This document shows, one piece after another, positions 26,421 to 35,313 of a stretch of DNA of 64,000 bases; the first letter of the stretch is position 1, and every line of letters starts with the position of its first letter. The position numbers and the translations under genes were made by a program. The notes beneath the pieces were generated by a model. It was given only the letters and a program-made list of their open reading frames with translations. It did not search any database and was not told the DNA's origin. Source of the DNA: Parendozoicomonas haliclonae (GTDB lineage: Bacteria; Pseudomonadota; Gammaproteobacteria; Pseudomonadales; Endozoicomonadaceae); the NCBI RefSeq assembly GCF_900174585.1, contig NZ_FWPT01000004.1:456746-520745 (forward strand), in the 5' to 3' direction.

Positions 26421-27626
26421 TTATTTGCTCAGTCTTTCCATAAACGCTTTGGTATCAGTAGACAGTGCAATCACAACACCACCCACCAGAGACCAGAATG
26501 GCGCGGTAATACCCAGGAAGCTCACACCGCTCAGGGCGATGATGAATGCGAAGAACGCAGCAATCTGGAAAGCTTTACCTGCCTGGAATGCAGCCTGCAT
26601 GGAAGACAGCAGAACGTTCACCATGGCCAGACCGGCAATGGTCATGATCAGTGGAACCGGAACCAGCTTCAGGAAGTTGATGGCGTAAGAAGAGAACCAA
26701 CCGAAAGTCAGACAAATCACACCACAAACGAAAGCTGCTACATAACGCTTGTCTTTCTCTGGGCCAGCAGTGTCAGATGCGGAGATCGCAGTCATAGGGC
26801 CAGCGATGTTGGCGTTAGGACCACAGAACAGAGACGTCACCATACCGCCGATGCCGGACATAATGGTCATCTTGCGTACAGGTGGCTCATAACCTTCACC
26901 CATCAGTACACCTGTGGCCTGGGCGTTTTCTGCACCGATAACCAGGATAGCGATAGGGATGGAGATAGCGATGATGGCACCCAGATCGAACTCAGGCATA
27001 ACCACGGTCAGACCTTTGTAGGTGGCATCGAAGGCATCCAGAGAGCTGTGTCCCAATGCAAACGACAGCAACAGACCAACACCGAAGGCAGGAATGATCG
27101 GGGAAATCTTCTTGGTCATGCGGCCAGCAACAAAGTAACTCGCTACAGTCAGGCCAGCGATCAGAGGCAGGTTGGCTACGCCGGTGATAATACCGGTACC
27201 GAAACGCATCAGAGCACCAGCGATCATCGCCATGATAATCGGTTCTGGAATGAACTTGATGATGCGGGTGATCAGACCGGACACGCCCAGAAGCAGCACC
27301 AGAATACCTGCAATGAAGTAGGCGCCTACAGCCTGTTCAATCGGGAACAGCTTCAGGGTTTCGGCCATCATAACGCCGACCGGGATAGACCATGCGCCGG
27401 CGATCGGCTGCTTGGTGGTGTAAGCCAGATAGACACCCAGAATACCTCCGAAGAACCATACAGCAGTCAGCCAGCTGGAGATATAGGCTTCCGGCAAACC
27501 TGCTTCGGTACCGGAGTTAATGATGATGAAGGATGTTGCGACACATCCGAAAATTGCAGCAAGGATACCGGCAGAGATGTTCTCTGCGGTGAAGTCATCC
27601 CAGAGCCGTCTTTTGGCCATGGTCAT
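26421..27626 (-). CDS. BenE-family permease (benzoate/H+ symporter-like)
   Basis: A 401-residue membrane protein with about eleven or twelve hydrophobic segments. It shows BenE features: AGAWSIPVGVMMAETL, the region IPIAILVIGAENAQATGVLM and NIAGPMTAISASDTAG. The family imports benzoate and related acids by proton symport; the true substrate may differ. The ATG at 27626 is chosen over an upstream TTG, but no good ribosome binding site is seen. It lies 67 bases downstream of the FAD oxidoreductase gene on the same strand, so the permease probably supplies that enzyme with substrate. Confidence 0.8.
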   Translation of the reverse strand: MTMAKRRLWDDFTAENISAGILAAIFGCVATSFIIINSGTEAGLPEAYISSWLTAVWFFGGILGVYLAYTTKQPIAGAWSIPVGVMMAETLKLFPIEQAVGAYFIAGILVLLLGVSGLITRIIKFIPEPIIMAMIAGALMRFGTGIITGVANLPLIAGLTVASYFVAGRMTKKISPIIPAFGVGLLLSFALGHSSLDAFDATYKGLTVVMPEFDLGAIIAISIPIAILVIGAENAQATGVLMGEGYEPPVRKMTIMSGIGGMVTSLFCGPNANIAGPMTAISASDTAGPEKDKRYVAAFVCGVICLTFGWFSSYAINFLKLVPVPLIMTIAGLAMVNVLLSSMQAAFQAGKAFQIAAFFAFIIALSGVSFLGITAPFWSLVGGVVIALSTDTKAFMERLSK

Positions 27627-27753
27627 GCTGAGTGTATTCACAGAACTACCCGAATTAATAACAGCTGCCGGACAGATGACAAGCAAACAGTGATAACGCT
27701 ATCGGCTTGTCATGTATCTATCCGGATGAGAGGAAAGATTGCTATCCGTCAGA

Positions 27754-29109
27754 TCAGAAACGGCTGCCAGCCTGAACCATTTGCTCACGGACTTCTTCAC
27801 CACGGATCTCGCGGAAACCACGCTCATCACGCAGGGAGATCACTGCAGCCTGTGCTGCCGCATGGCCATACTCGAAGGTCTGTGCGGTTACCCGTGCAGA
27901 AGCCAGAGCTTCGTGCTCGGCAGACAGACAACGACCGGCAACAATAATGTTTTCGCCTTCAGCAGGAACCAGTGCGTTGTAAGGTACCTCGTACCAGTCG
28001 TCTAGCAGCCAGTGCAGTTTTGGCTTGGTGCCGGAGTGCAGCTCGATCGGCCAAGGAGTGCGTACGATACCGTCCGGACGCTTGCGGCAGTTCACCACAT
28101 CATCGTTCATCAGCTTTTCCACACCTTCAATGGAGCGGGTCTGACGGATGCCGACTTCAACACCGGTATCAACCACAAAACTGTCTTCACACCCTGGTAC
28201 GAACTCTTTCAGGAAACGGGCGTATTCACGCATCTGCTTACGGCCGAAGATTTCTGCTTCAGAGAAGTCCACAGGATCGATAACGTTCAGAACACGACCA
28301 TCCTGACCTGCCAGACGGGTAGCATTAACCATCAGTTCGTTTGGACGGGTGGTTGGGAAGATCCAGATCTTGTGACGTGGCAGTTCATATTCACCGCTGG
28401 CGTTCAGTTCAAGAATCTTTTCGGTCATCTTGGCTGGACAGATGGTGTCTTCGCCGAAGTATTCTAGGTAAGCGTCCATGTCCACATTGCCCAGACGGAA
28501 GAACATGGTCGGGTTCTGGATAACACCGTTATCACCAAAGAAGTATTCGCCACCGGCGCGGGCAACAACGGCTGCGTCACCGCTGGCATCAATGATGCGC
28601 TTGGCCAGAATGATGGACTGACCGGCATTGGATTCAACGATCACGCCCTGGTAAGTTTCACCGTCCATAATTACGCCGGTTACCGCTGTGTGGTAGAGCA
28701 CCTCTACACCGGCTTCCATCATCAGTTCATCAGCCACTTCACGCCATACCAGAGGGTCGTGAGTCACGGTGTAGGTCTTGCCGTAGATTTGTGGCTCGGT
28801 TACGCCGCCACGCTTTTCCAGACGGCTGCGAAACTCTTCAGTAAAACCAAATACAACCTGTTCAGGCTGTTTATCTTCCTTGTCGGAAGCCATATACATG
28901 CCACAGATAGTACCGGACATACCGGCAACCGCTGCGCCACCACAGAAACCATATTTCTCAATCAGAGCAGTAGACAGGCCGTTGCGACCACACATAGTCG
29001 CAGCTGCTACACCGGCAGAGCCTCCGCCAACAACCAGAACGTCGACTTCCCGAAGAACAGGCAGTTCGGGAAGGGAGCGAAAACAATTCTCAATTTTCCA
29101 GTCTTTCAT
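27754..29109 (-). CDS. FAD-dependent oxidoreductase
   Basis: A 451-residue flavoprotein. The dinucleotide-binding motif VLVVGGGSAGVAAATMCGRN is at about residue 25, followed by EKYGFCGGAAVAGMSGTICG. The C-terminal part has a second FAD contact, VPAEGENIIVAGRCLSAEHE near residue 395. This is the FAD_oxidored type (Pfam 12831-like), common in catabolic operons; the substrate is unknown. AGAGG precedes the ATG. It is divergent from a GntR regulator, with a palindromic CTGATATATCAG at 29135-29146 in the promoter region, and shares its strand with the BenE-type permease downstream. Confidence 0.82.
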   Translation of the reverse strand: MKDWKIENCFRSLPELPVLREVDVLVVGGGSAGVAAATMCGRNGLSTALIEKYGFCGGAAVAGMSGTICGMYMASDKEDKQPEQVVFGFTEEFRSRLEKRGGVTEPQIYGKTYTVTHDPLVWREVADELMMEAGVEVLYHTAVTGVIMDGETYQGVIVESNAGQSIILAKRIIDASGDAAVVARAGGEYFFGDNGVIQNPTMFFRLGNVDMDAYLEYFGEDTICPAKMTEKILELNASGEYELPRHKIWIFPTTRPNELMVNATRLAGQDGRVLNVIDPVDFSEAEIFGRKQMREYARFLKEFVPGCEDSFVVDTGVEVGIRQTRSIEGVEKLMNDDVVNCRKRPDGIVRTPWPIELHSGTKPKLHWLLDDWYEVPYNALVPAEGENIIVAGRCLSAEHEALASARVTAQTFEYGHAAAQAAVISLRDERGFREIRGEEVREQMVQAGSRF

Positions 29110-29134
29110 CAGGCGTACCTCTACTGCTCGCCAA

Positions 29135-29146
29135 CTGATATATCAG
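29135..29146. promoter_or_regulatory. GntR-type operator 1
   Basis: Perfect palindrome CTGATATATCAG, 26 bases upstream of the FAD oxidoreductase start. A second copy with one mismatch lies at 29283-29294. Confidence 0.65.
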
Positions 29147-29282
29147 ATATGTATCAATGGTATTCTATTTGTTCTTCAGGTCGCTGATCTGGATCAAAAG
29201 TGCCTTGATAGAGTCGTTTAGTGCGCTAAGTGTTTTCACCTACATACGGAGCTTCCCTTGATAGGCTTAACTTGCCACCAAA

Positions 29283-29294
29283 CTGATATATGAG
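29283..29294. promoter_or_regulatory. GntR-type operator 2
   Basis: CTGATATATGAG, one base different from operator 1 and 11 bases upstream of the GntR start codon, consistent with autoregulation. Confidence 0.6.
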
Positions 29295-29305
29295 TTGCGG
29301 GATTA

Positions 29306-29944
29306 ATGGAAAGCGATTTCTCCTTAAGTGATAAAGCTTACGAACAGCTGGAATATATGATTCTGCTTGAGGAGCTGAAGGGTGGGGCAATGTACTCGGA
29401 AAAGCAGTTATCCGAGCGCTTGAACATGGGGCGGACACCCATACGTGAAGCTTTGCAGCGGCTAGCCTGGGAGCAGATGGTGGTTATTCACCCGCGCAGA
29501 GGCATTCAGATCCCGGAAGTTTCGGTAGAGAGTCAGCTGAAACTGTTGGAGGTCCGTCGTCCAATTGAGGCAGAGTGCGTACGTCTGGCCGCTCAACGGG
29601 TAACAGAAGATCAGAAAGGCGAGATGAAGGTGCTGGCCGATGGGATCGTCTCATGTGCACGCAACCATGATGATCTGGCCTTTTTAAACTACCTGAGGGA
29701 TATCCATGCGCTGTTGGTAAAGAGTGCCCGCAATGACTTTTTTATCAAGGCCATGAGACCTCTGCAGGGGCTGTCCCGTCGTTTCTGGTTCCTGAACAAA
29801 GAGCCTGATACGGATCATCCGGCTAACCTGCATGCAGAGATTATGAGGAAAATATCCGAAGGGAATGTGGATGGCGCGGTGCAGGCATCCAACAATCTTA
29901 TTGATTATCTTGTGCAAAACGCCAAGGGTACATTGATCCACTAA
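29306..29944 (+). CDS. GntR-family regulator, FCD (FadR) subfamily
   Basis: A 212-residue protein. Residues 5-70 form the GntR winged helix (YSEKQLSERLNMGRTPIREA, then WEQMVVIHPRRGIQIP). Residues about 75-205 are the all-helical FCD ligand domain; its metal-binding Asp/His positions are partly visible (D-IHALLVKSA, HPANLHAEIM). It probably represses the divergent FAD oxidoreductase-permease operon and itself through the two CTGATATATCAG-type sites in between. The inducer is unknown. Confidence 0.88.
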   Translation: MESDFSLSDKAYEQLEYMILLEELKGGAMYSEKQLSERLNMGRTPIREALQRLAWEQMVVIHPRRGIQIPEVSVESQLKLLEVRRPIEAECVRLAAQRVTEDQKGEMKVLADGIVSCARNHDDLAFLNYLRDIHALLVKSARNDFFIKAMRPLQGLSRRFWFLNKEPDTDHPANLHAEIMRKISEGNVDGAVQASNNLIDYLVQNAKGTLIH

Positions 29945-29962
29945 CACCATGTGCGCAGATAT

Positions 29963-30000
29963 AAAAAAGCCCCGACTGCAGAACAGTCGGGGCTTTTTCT
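29963..30000. terminator. bidirectional rho-independent terminator
   Basis: AAAAAAGCCCCGACTG pairs with CAGTCGGGGCTTTTT, with a short loop. It serves the GntR gene on the plus strand and the small protein gene on the minus strand. Confidence 0.9.
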
Positions 30001-30016
30001 TGCCTTTTAGAAAGGC

Positions 30017-30280
30017 TTACTCGATGTACGTGTTGATGGTGGCCGCACCTTCTTCATGGGCTCGGTAGTACACGCGCAGTTCGTTCTGGTCGTCCAGTTC
30101 AAAGCGGGACTCTTCCAGCAGACCGTTGGCTGCAGCAGTCATGATCGCGGAGATCATGGAGTCTTTCTGGAACGCTTTGAAGTCACCGTACTGTGGCTTC
30201 AGAGCTTCCATCACGTCTTGAACGCAGGCTTCAGGTACAGTTGTGAAATGCTTGAGCATTGCGTAATTAAGCGGCTTCAT
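30017..30280 (-). CDS. small protein coupled to the DMT transporter, function unknown
   Basis: An 87-residue acidic protein without a signal peptide or membrane segment: MKPLNYAMLKHFTTVPEACV at the start, then a helical region VMEALKPQYGDFKAFQKDSM, then a short beta hairpin ending in YRAHEEGAATINTYIE. The pattern of a helix bundle followed by a wing suggests a small winged-helix-like domain, but I do not recognise it. Its start lies 14 bases inside the end of the DMT transporter gene, so the two are translated together. It may regulate or assist the transporter. Confidence 0.65.
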   Translation of the reverse strand: MKPLNYAMLKHFTTVPEACVQDVMEALKPQYGDFKAFQKDSMISAIMTAAANGLLEESRFELDDQNELRVYYRAHEEGAATINTYIE

Positions 30281-31355
30281 ACTGTACAGCTTCCTTTTTC
30301 TTGAACAGATCCAGTGGGTTCATTGCGATGGTTACGATACCGGCAACCATCAGGACTGCGGAGAACCAGGCGATTGGTTGCATTTCCCAGCCATCGATAC
30401 CGAAGAATATGCCCAGGATTACCCAGCAGCACAGAGGGCCCCAGAAGGAGTAGGCACCGTTACAGGACATACCCAGAGCCGCGCCGCACATACCGTTGCC
30501 TTTGTACCACAGCATAAAGTTCAGGTAGGCGAAGAAGCCAGCCACTGCGAACCACAGCATGGAAGAATCAGTGAAGGCCTGGGTAACCAGAGACAGGGTC
30601 ATACCGTCGCCGGACATCATGCCGAAGATTGGAACCAGAATAATCAGGTTGGACAGACCGGAAGTCACCTGACGGATAGTGATAGCCACTTCAGAGTCGA
30701 TCATTGAAGTGCCGTAACCACATACGCAGCCTTCAAAGCCCCAACCGATGGCAGCGATAAAGCCGAATACCAGACCCAGAGCCATACCTTCAGGAGCATC
30801 TCCGCCGAGGCTGGTGCTGGCAATCAGAAGACTGGCCAGGAAGCAGATAGCGATACCAGCCAGGATACGCATGGTCAGCGGCTGCTTGAACAGGAAGCGG
30901 GCAATGATCGCACCGATGGCAGGGCAGAGAGCACTGATTGGAACGATGATGGAACCAGCCATTTGCAGACCGATAACATAAGCGGTACTGGCGATAGGGC
31001 CACCAAACAAAGCACCCACAACCATCACCTTACCAGGCTTGGTCTTAATGGTGCGGAAGAAGTCACCAATACGGCCACGGGCGGCTGTAATGCTGAAAGC
31101 CCAGACGGCACTGGAAGTATCGGTTACTGCTGCACCTAAGGCACCCAGCAGGTAAATCACCGCAAAAGCGGAAAGACCGGTTGTGTTGGCACCGTACCAG
31201 TCAGACCAGATACCCTGAGACATGGCGTAGGTCATGAATGCGGTATAAAGACCGTAGGTGATACCGGAGGTCAGGGCGATCGAAACCCCTCTTTTGCGAA
31301 AGCTGGAATCAAGCTTTGCTTTCGCGGCAAAGGCTGCTGCAGATGATCCACTCAT
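30267..31355 (-). CDS. DMT superfamily (EamA-type) transporter
   Basis: A 362-residue protein with about ten transmembrane segments arranged as two EamA halves; the first half ends in SALCPAIGAIIARFLFKQPL, a typical proline-containing helix, and the second in GNGMCGAALGMSCNGAYSFW. Substrate unknown. The gene points away from the microcompartment-choline lyase genes and shares with them a 626-base control region with two FNR-like boxes. It could carry choline, its products or ions, but that is inference from position. GGAAG lies ahead of the ATG. Confidence 0.75.
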   Translation of the reverse strand: MSGSSAAAFAAKAKLDSSFRKRGVSIALTSGITYGLYTAFMTYAMSQGIWSDWYGANTTGLSAFAVIYLLGALGAAVTDTSSAVWAFSITAARGRIGDFFRTIKTKPGKVMVVGALFGGPIASTAYVIGLQMAGSIIVPISALCPAIGAIIARFLFKQPLTMRILAGIAICFLASLLIASTSLGGDAPEGMALGLVFGFIAAIGWGFEGCVCGYGTSMIDSEVAITIRQVTSGLSNLIILVPIFGMMSGDGMTLSLVTQAFTDSSMLWFAVAGFFAYLNFMLWYKGNGMCGAALGMSCNGAYSFWGPLCCWVILGIFFGIDGWEMQPIAWFSAVLMVAGIVTIAMNPLDLFKKKEAVQYEAA

Positions 31356-31503
31356 AGGTGGTACTTCCTGTGCAAGTTATAAAGAAACTGGTTTGAGATG
31401 CCCTTAACGAATTAAAACCAGACACGCATGGTTTTAACCTGTTTCTAACAACAGATTGTGACGACGGCACATGATGTTAAAAGCGTCTTTGAATTTAATA
31501 TTT

Positions 31504-31517
31504 TTGATATACGTCAA
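31504..31517. promoter_or_regulatory. FNR/Anr-like box 1
   Basis: TTGAT-ATAC-GTCAA matches nine of ten fixed positions of the FNR consensus TTGAT-N4-ATCAA. It is about 150 bases upstream of the DMT transporter start. Confidence 0.65.
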
Positions 31518-31624
31518 TTAAATGAGAGGGACTCATATCAAAAATTAAGGATTCGGGTGTGATAACTGCATTGATTTATTGAGCAGAATCATAAAAATAT
31601 TTACAGAATTTACTTTTTGAAAAA

Positions 31625-31638
31625 CTGATTTAAATCAG
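31625..31638. promoter_or_regulatory. FNR/Anr-like box 2
   Basis: CTGAT-TTAA-ATCAG, a perfect palindrome matching eight of ten FNR consensus positions, in the middle of the control region. Confidence 0.5.
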
Positions 31639-31981
31639 GTCTTGTTGTTTATTGTTTGATGTTTTTTGAACCACTAACAAAAATTGTACATTTTTTAATC
31701 TCTACCTGCGTCTTTATCAAATATATGTAAAAAACTGTTCAAAAATTTGCAGTTAACATGTTTATGCTCAGTATTTGTGGTCAATACTTACAGCTCGGAA
31801 GCCAATTCAAAACGGTTTCTTGACCTTTCTCAAAAGACCTCGGCAGTGAATCGGTATGATTCCACGCTATCTCAAAAGGCATTTCTACTGGCGATCTAAT
31901 CAAGTAGGTCATCCTGCTTTTCTAATCGTTTGGCTTAAATTCTTGAAATGCCATATCTCAATTTAGATTTCGGAGAACCGG

Positions 31982-32263
31982 ATGGGCGATGCATTAGGGA
32001 TGATTGAAACATGGGGGGTTGTTGCCAATCTGGAAGCAACAGATGCCATGAGTAAATCATCTGATGTTGAGTTGATCGGTTACGAGAATATTGGCTCGGG
32101 TTATGTAACCACCATGGTTCAGGGAGATGTTGGCGCGGTTAAAGCAGCAGTTGATGCTGGCATCGCAGCGGCCAAAAGAGTGGATGGTTATGTAACCTCC
32201 GCAGTGATTCCCCGCCCGCACGACTATGTCAAAAAGATCATGGTCCAGCACAAGCCAGTCTGA
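31982..32263 (+). CDS. bacterial microcompartment hexameric shell protein (BMC-H)
   Basis: A 93-residue single BMC domain: [20 protein letters not shown] at the start, the central [20 protein letters not shown] with the GSG pore loop, [17 protein letters not shown], and the end [13 protein letters not shown]. Such proteins form hexagonal tiles of the protein shell that encloses enzyme cargo; small polar substrates pass through the central pore. CGGAG precedes the ATG. It is the first gene of a plus-strand operon that continues with a second shell protein, CutC and CutD. Confidence 0.95.
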   Translation: MGDALGMIETWGVVANLEATDAMSKSSDVELIGYENIGSGYVTTMVQGDVGAVKAAVDAGIAAAKRVDGYVTSAVIPRPHDYVKKIMVQHKPV

Positions 32264-32313
32264 TCCCCGATTAAAAATAATTTTTGTATTTACGGTTTTG
32301 TCAGGAGCGGGAA

Positions 32314-32598
32314 ATGAGTAATGCACTGGGGTTAATTGAAACCAAGGGATTGGTGACCTGTGTATACGCGACAGATGCCATGTGCAAAGCGGCAGATGTG
32401 GAACTGATTGGTTACGAGAACGTAGGTTCCGGTCTGGTTTCCGCCATGGTGAAAGGTGATGTGGGTGCAGTTCAGGCAGCGGTGGATGCTGCAAAGGCTG
32501 CAGCTAAGGAAGTGGGTGAGATGCAGACCGCACTGGTTATTCCTCGCCCACACAACGATGTAGAGACCATCGTCGCCCAATACCTTCTGGGCGAATAA
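32314..32598 (+). CDS. bacterial microcompartment hexameric shell protein (BMC-H), second copy
   Basis: A 94-residue BMC domain, clearly a paralogue of its upstream neighbour but not identical: [20 protein letters not shown], then [20 protein letters not shown] and [16 protein letters not shown]. The GSG pore loop is kept. The ATG at 32314 follows AGGAG; an upstream in-frame codon at 32284 is rejected. Two BMC-H types with different pores would form a mixed shell. Located 50 bases after the first shell gene and 78 before cutC. Confidence 0.95.
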   Translation: MSNALGLIETKGLVTCVYATDAMCKAADVELIGYENVGSGLVSAMVKGDVGAVQAAVDAAKAAAKEVGEMQTALVIPRPHNDVETIVAQYLLGE

Positions 32599-32676
32599 TC
32601 CAGCTAGTTGGTTGCGGCCTGGAGCTGAGCAAAGCTCTGGCGCTGTCTTTTAAGGATTTTCTTCGTAGTAATCAGC

Positions 32677-35235
32677 ATGACGCAAAACAGTATTTTCAAC
32701 GACCCGCGCTTCCAGGGTTGCACCCAGAACACCTCCAGCGATATTAACGAAGAGATGATCCGCAAGATCATCGAAGGTGTTCTGCAGAACATGCCTGCCG
32801 GCGGTTCCCAGACCCTGACTCAGACCAACAATGTCCAGCCGACTGCCGGCACTGTGATGGAAGGTCTGACCCCACGTATGCAGCGTCTGCGTGATAACTA
32901 CCTGACCGCTCGTCCACGTGTTTCCATCTACCGTGCTCTGGCGTTCACCGAAGTTGCCAAAAACAACCCGGGCCTGCCGCCAATCATGCTGCGTGCCAAG
33001 TGTTTCCGCCATGCGTGTGAAACCGGCCCTCTGCTGATTCAGGACGATGAACTGATTGTTGGTCATCCTTGCGGCGCACCACGTGCCGGTGCTTTCGCCC
33101 CGGATATCGCATGGCGCTGGGTTGAAGAAGAACTGGATACCATGAGCACCCGTCCACAGGATCCTTTCGAGATCTCTGAGGCTGATAAGAAGACCATCCG
33201 CGAAGAGATCGTGCCGTTCTGGAAAGGCAAGTCTGTGGATGAGGCTTGTGAAGCTCTGTACCGAGAAGCCGGCATCTGGTCTTTCAGTGGCGAGACTTAC
33301 GTCAGTGACCTGTCTTACCACCAGATCAACGGTGGTGGTGATACCTGCCCGGGCTTCGACGTAATCCTGGTCAAGAAGGGGATGAACGGCATCAAGGCTG
33401 AGGCGGAAGCCAACCTTGCCAAGCTGACCATGGAAAACCCGGAAGATATCGACAAGATCTACTTCTACAAAGCCGCTATCGATACCTGTGAAGGTGTAAT
33501 GGCCTACGCCCGTCGTCTGGCTCAGCATGCCCGTGATCTGGCGGCCCGCGAGATGAACCCTGCCCGTCGTGCAGAACTGCTGACCATCGCGGAAGTGAAC
33601 GAAAACGTTCCTGCCAACCCGCCGAAGACTTTCCAGGAAGCGCTGCAGACTGTCTGGACTGTAGAATCCCTGTTTGAAGTTGAAGAGAATCAGACTGGTC
33701 TGTCTCTGGGCCGTATGGACCAGTACTGCCTGCCAATGTACGAAGCTGACATCGCTTCCGGCCGCATCACACGTGATCAGGCTCTGGAACTGATGCAGGC
33801 GTTCATCATCAAGTGTTCCGAGATGATGTGGATGTCCAGCGAAATGGGCGCAAAGTACTTCGCCGGTTACCAGCCATTCGTTAACCTGACCGTTGGTGGT
33901 GTGAAGCGCACCGGTGGCGATGCAACTAACGATCTGACCTACCTGATGATGGACGCTGTGCGCTTCATCAAGGTTTACCAGCCATCCCTGGCCTGTCGTA
34001 TCCACAACCAGTCTCCACAGGAGTACATGGAAAAGATTGTGGATGTGGTTAAAGCCGGTATGGGCTTCCCGGCCTGTCACTTTGATGATTCCCACATCAA
34101 GATGATGCTGCGCAAGGGCTTCGATTTTGAAGACGCCCGCGACTACTGCATGATGGGTTGTGTTGAGCCTCAGAAGTCCGGTCGTATCTACCAGTGGACG
34201 TCTACCGGTTACACCCAGTGGCCAATCGCTTTTGAATTTGTACTGAACCGTGGTCGTATGTCACTGTTTGACAGCTATCAGGGCGTAGATACTGGCAGCC
34301 TGGATAACTTCAAGACCTTTGAAGACTTCGAGAAAGCCATCAAGGTTCAGGTTGAGAAAATTGTTCGTCTGTCCGCAATCGGTACCGTTATCAGCCAGCG
34401 CGTACACCGGGATATCGCTCCAAAGCCGCTGATGTCTCTGATGGTGGAAGGCTGTATGGAACAGGGTAAAGATCTGGCTGCTGGCGGCGCTATGGTTAAC
34501 TATGGCCCGGGTCTGATCTTCTCCGGTCTGGCGACTTACGCTGACTCCATGGCTGCGATCAAGAAGCTGGTTTACATCGATCGCAAGTACACCCTGGAAC
34601 AGATTCGCGATGCGGTAAACGCCAATTTTGAAGGTTACGAAGAAATTCAGCGCGACTGTATCAACGCGCCGAAGTACGGCAACGACGATATCTTCGCTGA
34701 TGAGTTTGCCCGCGACATTACCGAGTGGACCGAGAAGGAATGTCAGAAGTACAAGATGCTCTACTCCAATATGAGCCACGGTACTCTGTCCATCTCTAAC
34801 AACACCCCAATCGGTGAACTGACTCAGGCGACTCCTAACGGTCGTAAGGCGTGGATGCCTCTGTCTGACGGTATCAGTCCATCCCAGGGCGCTGATAAGT
34901 GTGGCCCTACCGCGGTTATCAAGTCCGTAAGCCAGATGAACGTGGAATCCATGAACATTGGCATGGTACACAACTTCAAGTTCCTGAAGGGCCTGCTGGA
35001 TACTCCGGAAGGCCGCAGTGGTCTGATCACTCTGCTGCGTACCGCCTCCATTCTGGGTAACGGTCAGATGCAGTTCAGCTATGTGGACAACGAAGTGCTG
35101 CTCAAGGCTCAGAAAGAGCCAGAGAAGTACCGTGACCTGATCGTTCGTGTTGCGGGCTACAGCGCCTACTTCGTAGAACTGTGTAAGGAAGTTCAGGACG
35201 AAATCATCAGCCGTACCGTTATCGACGGCTTCTGA
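32677..35235 (+). CDS. cutC: choline trimethylamine-lyase (glycyl radical enzyme)
   Basis: An 852-residue glycyl radical enzyme that splits choline into trimethylamine and acetaldehyde. All residues known from CutC of Desulfovibrio alaskensis appear at a constant offset of six: Tyr214 and Asp222 ([10 protein letters not shown]), the thiyl Cys495 and Glu497 ([11 protein letters not shown]), Thr508 and Tyr512 ([10 protein letters not shown]), and the radical Gly827 (VRVAGYSA). The choline-specific set separates it from glycerol and propanediol dehydratases. Residues about 20-40 ([20 protein letters not shown]) form an amphipathic helix like a microcompartment targeting peptide. It follows two shell genes and precedes its activase. 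Confidence 0.95.
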   Translation: MTQNSIFNDPRFQGCTQNTSSDINEEMIRKIIEGVLQNMPAGGSQTLTQTNNVQPTAGTVMEGLTPRMQRLRDNYLTARPRVSIYRALAFTEVAKNNPGLPPIMLRAKCFRHACETGPLLIQDDELIVGHPCGAPRAGAFAPDIAWRWVEEELDTMSTRPQDPFEISEADKKTIREEIVPFWKGKSVDEACEALYREAGIWSFSGETYVSDLSYHQINGGGDTCPGFDVILVKKGMNGIKAEAEANLAKLTMENPEDIDKIYFYKAAIDTCEGVMAYARRLAQHARDLAAREMNPARRAELLTIAEVNENVPANPPKTFQEALQTVWTVESLFEVEENQTGLSLGRMDQYCLPMYEADIASGRITRDQALELMQAFIIKCSEMMWMSSEMGAKYFAGYQPFVNLTVGGVKRTGGDATNDLTYLMMDAVRFIKVYQPSLACRIHNQSPQEYMEKIVDVVKAGMGFPACHFDDSHIKMMLRKGFDFEDARDYCMMGCVEPQKSGRIYQWTSTGYTQWPIAFEFVLNRGRMSLFDSYQGVDTGSLDNFKTFEDFEKAIKVQVEKIVRLSAIGTVISQRVHRDIAPKPLMSLMVEGCMEQGKDLAAGGAMVNYGPGLIFSGLATYADSMAAIKKLVYIDRKYTLEQIRDAVNANFEGYEEIQRDCINAPKYGNDDIFADEFARDITEWTEKECQKYKMLYSNMSHGTLSISNNTPIGELTQATPNGRKAWMPLSDGISPSQGADKCGPTAVIKSVSQMNVESMNIGMVHNFKFLKGLLDTPEGRSGLITLLRTASILGNGQMQFSYVDNEVLLKAQKEPEKYRDLIVRVAGYSAYFVELCKEVQDEIISRTVIDGF

Positions 35236-35313
35236 TCGAGTGGCCGGTGAGGTGTCTGGCTTTGAACGCCGACACCTCACTGGTGTTTACCACAGTTTGA
35301 GTTGAGTAAATTG

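Larger units (their letters stand above)
31356..31981. promoter_or_regulatory. gene-free divergent control region, DMT transporter / BMC-cut operon
   Basis: This AT-rich 626-base stretch has no gene. It holds two FNR-like boxes (listed separately) and, near the transporter start, nested inverted repeats: AGAAAC (31383-31388) with GTTTCT further on, and TTAAAACC (31412-31419) with GGTTTTAA (31430-31437). The latter could form a structured leader in the transporter mRNA or bind a regulator. Confidence 0.55.

Noticed and set aside
27048..27947. 299-codon frame antisense to the BenE-type and FAD oxidoreductase genes
   Set aside because: It spans two real minus-strand genes and has shadow-like composition (many His, Gln, Arg and Asn).
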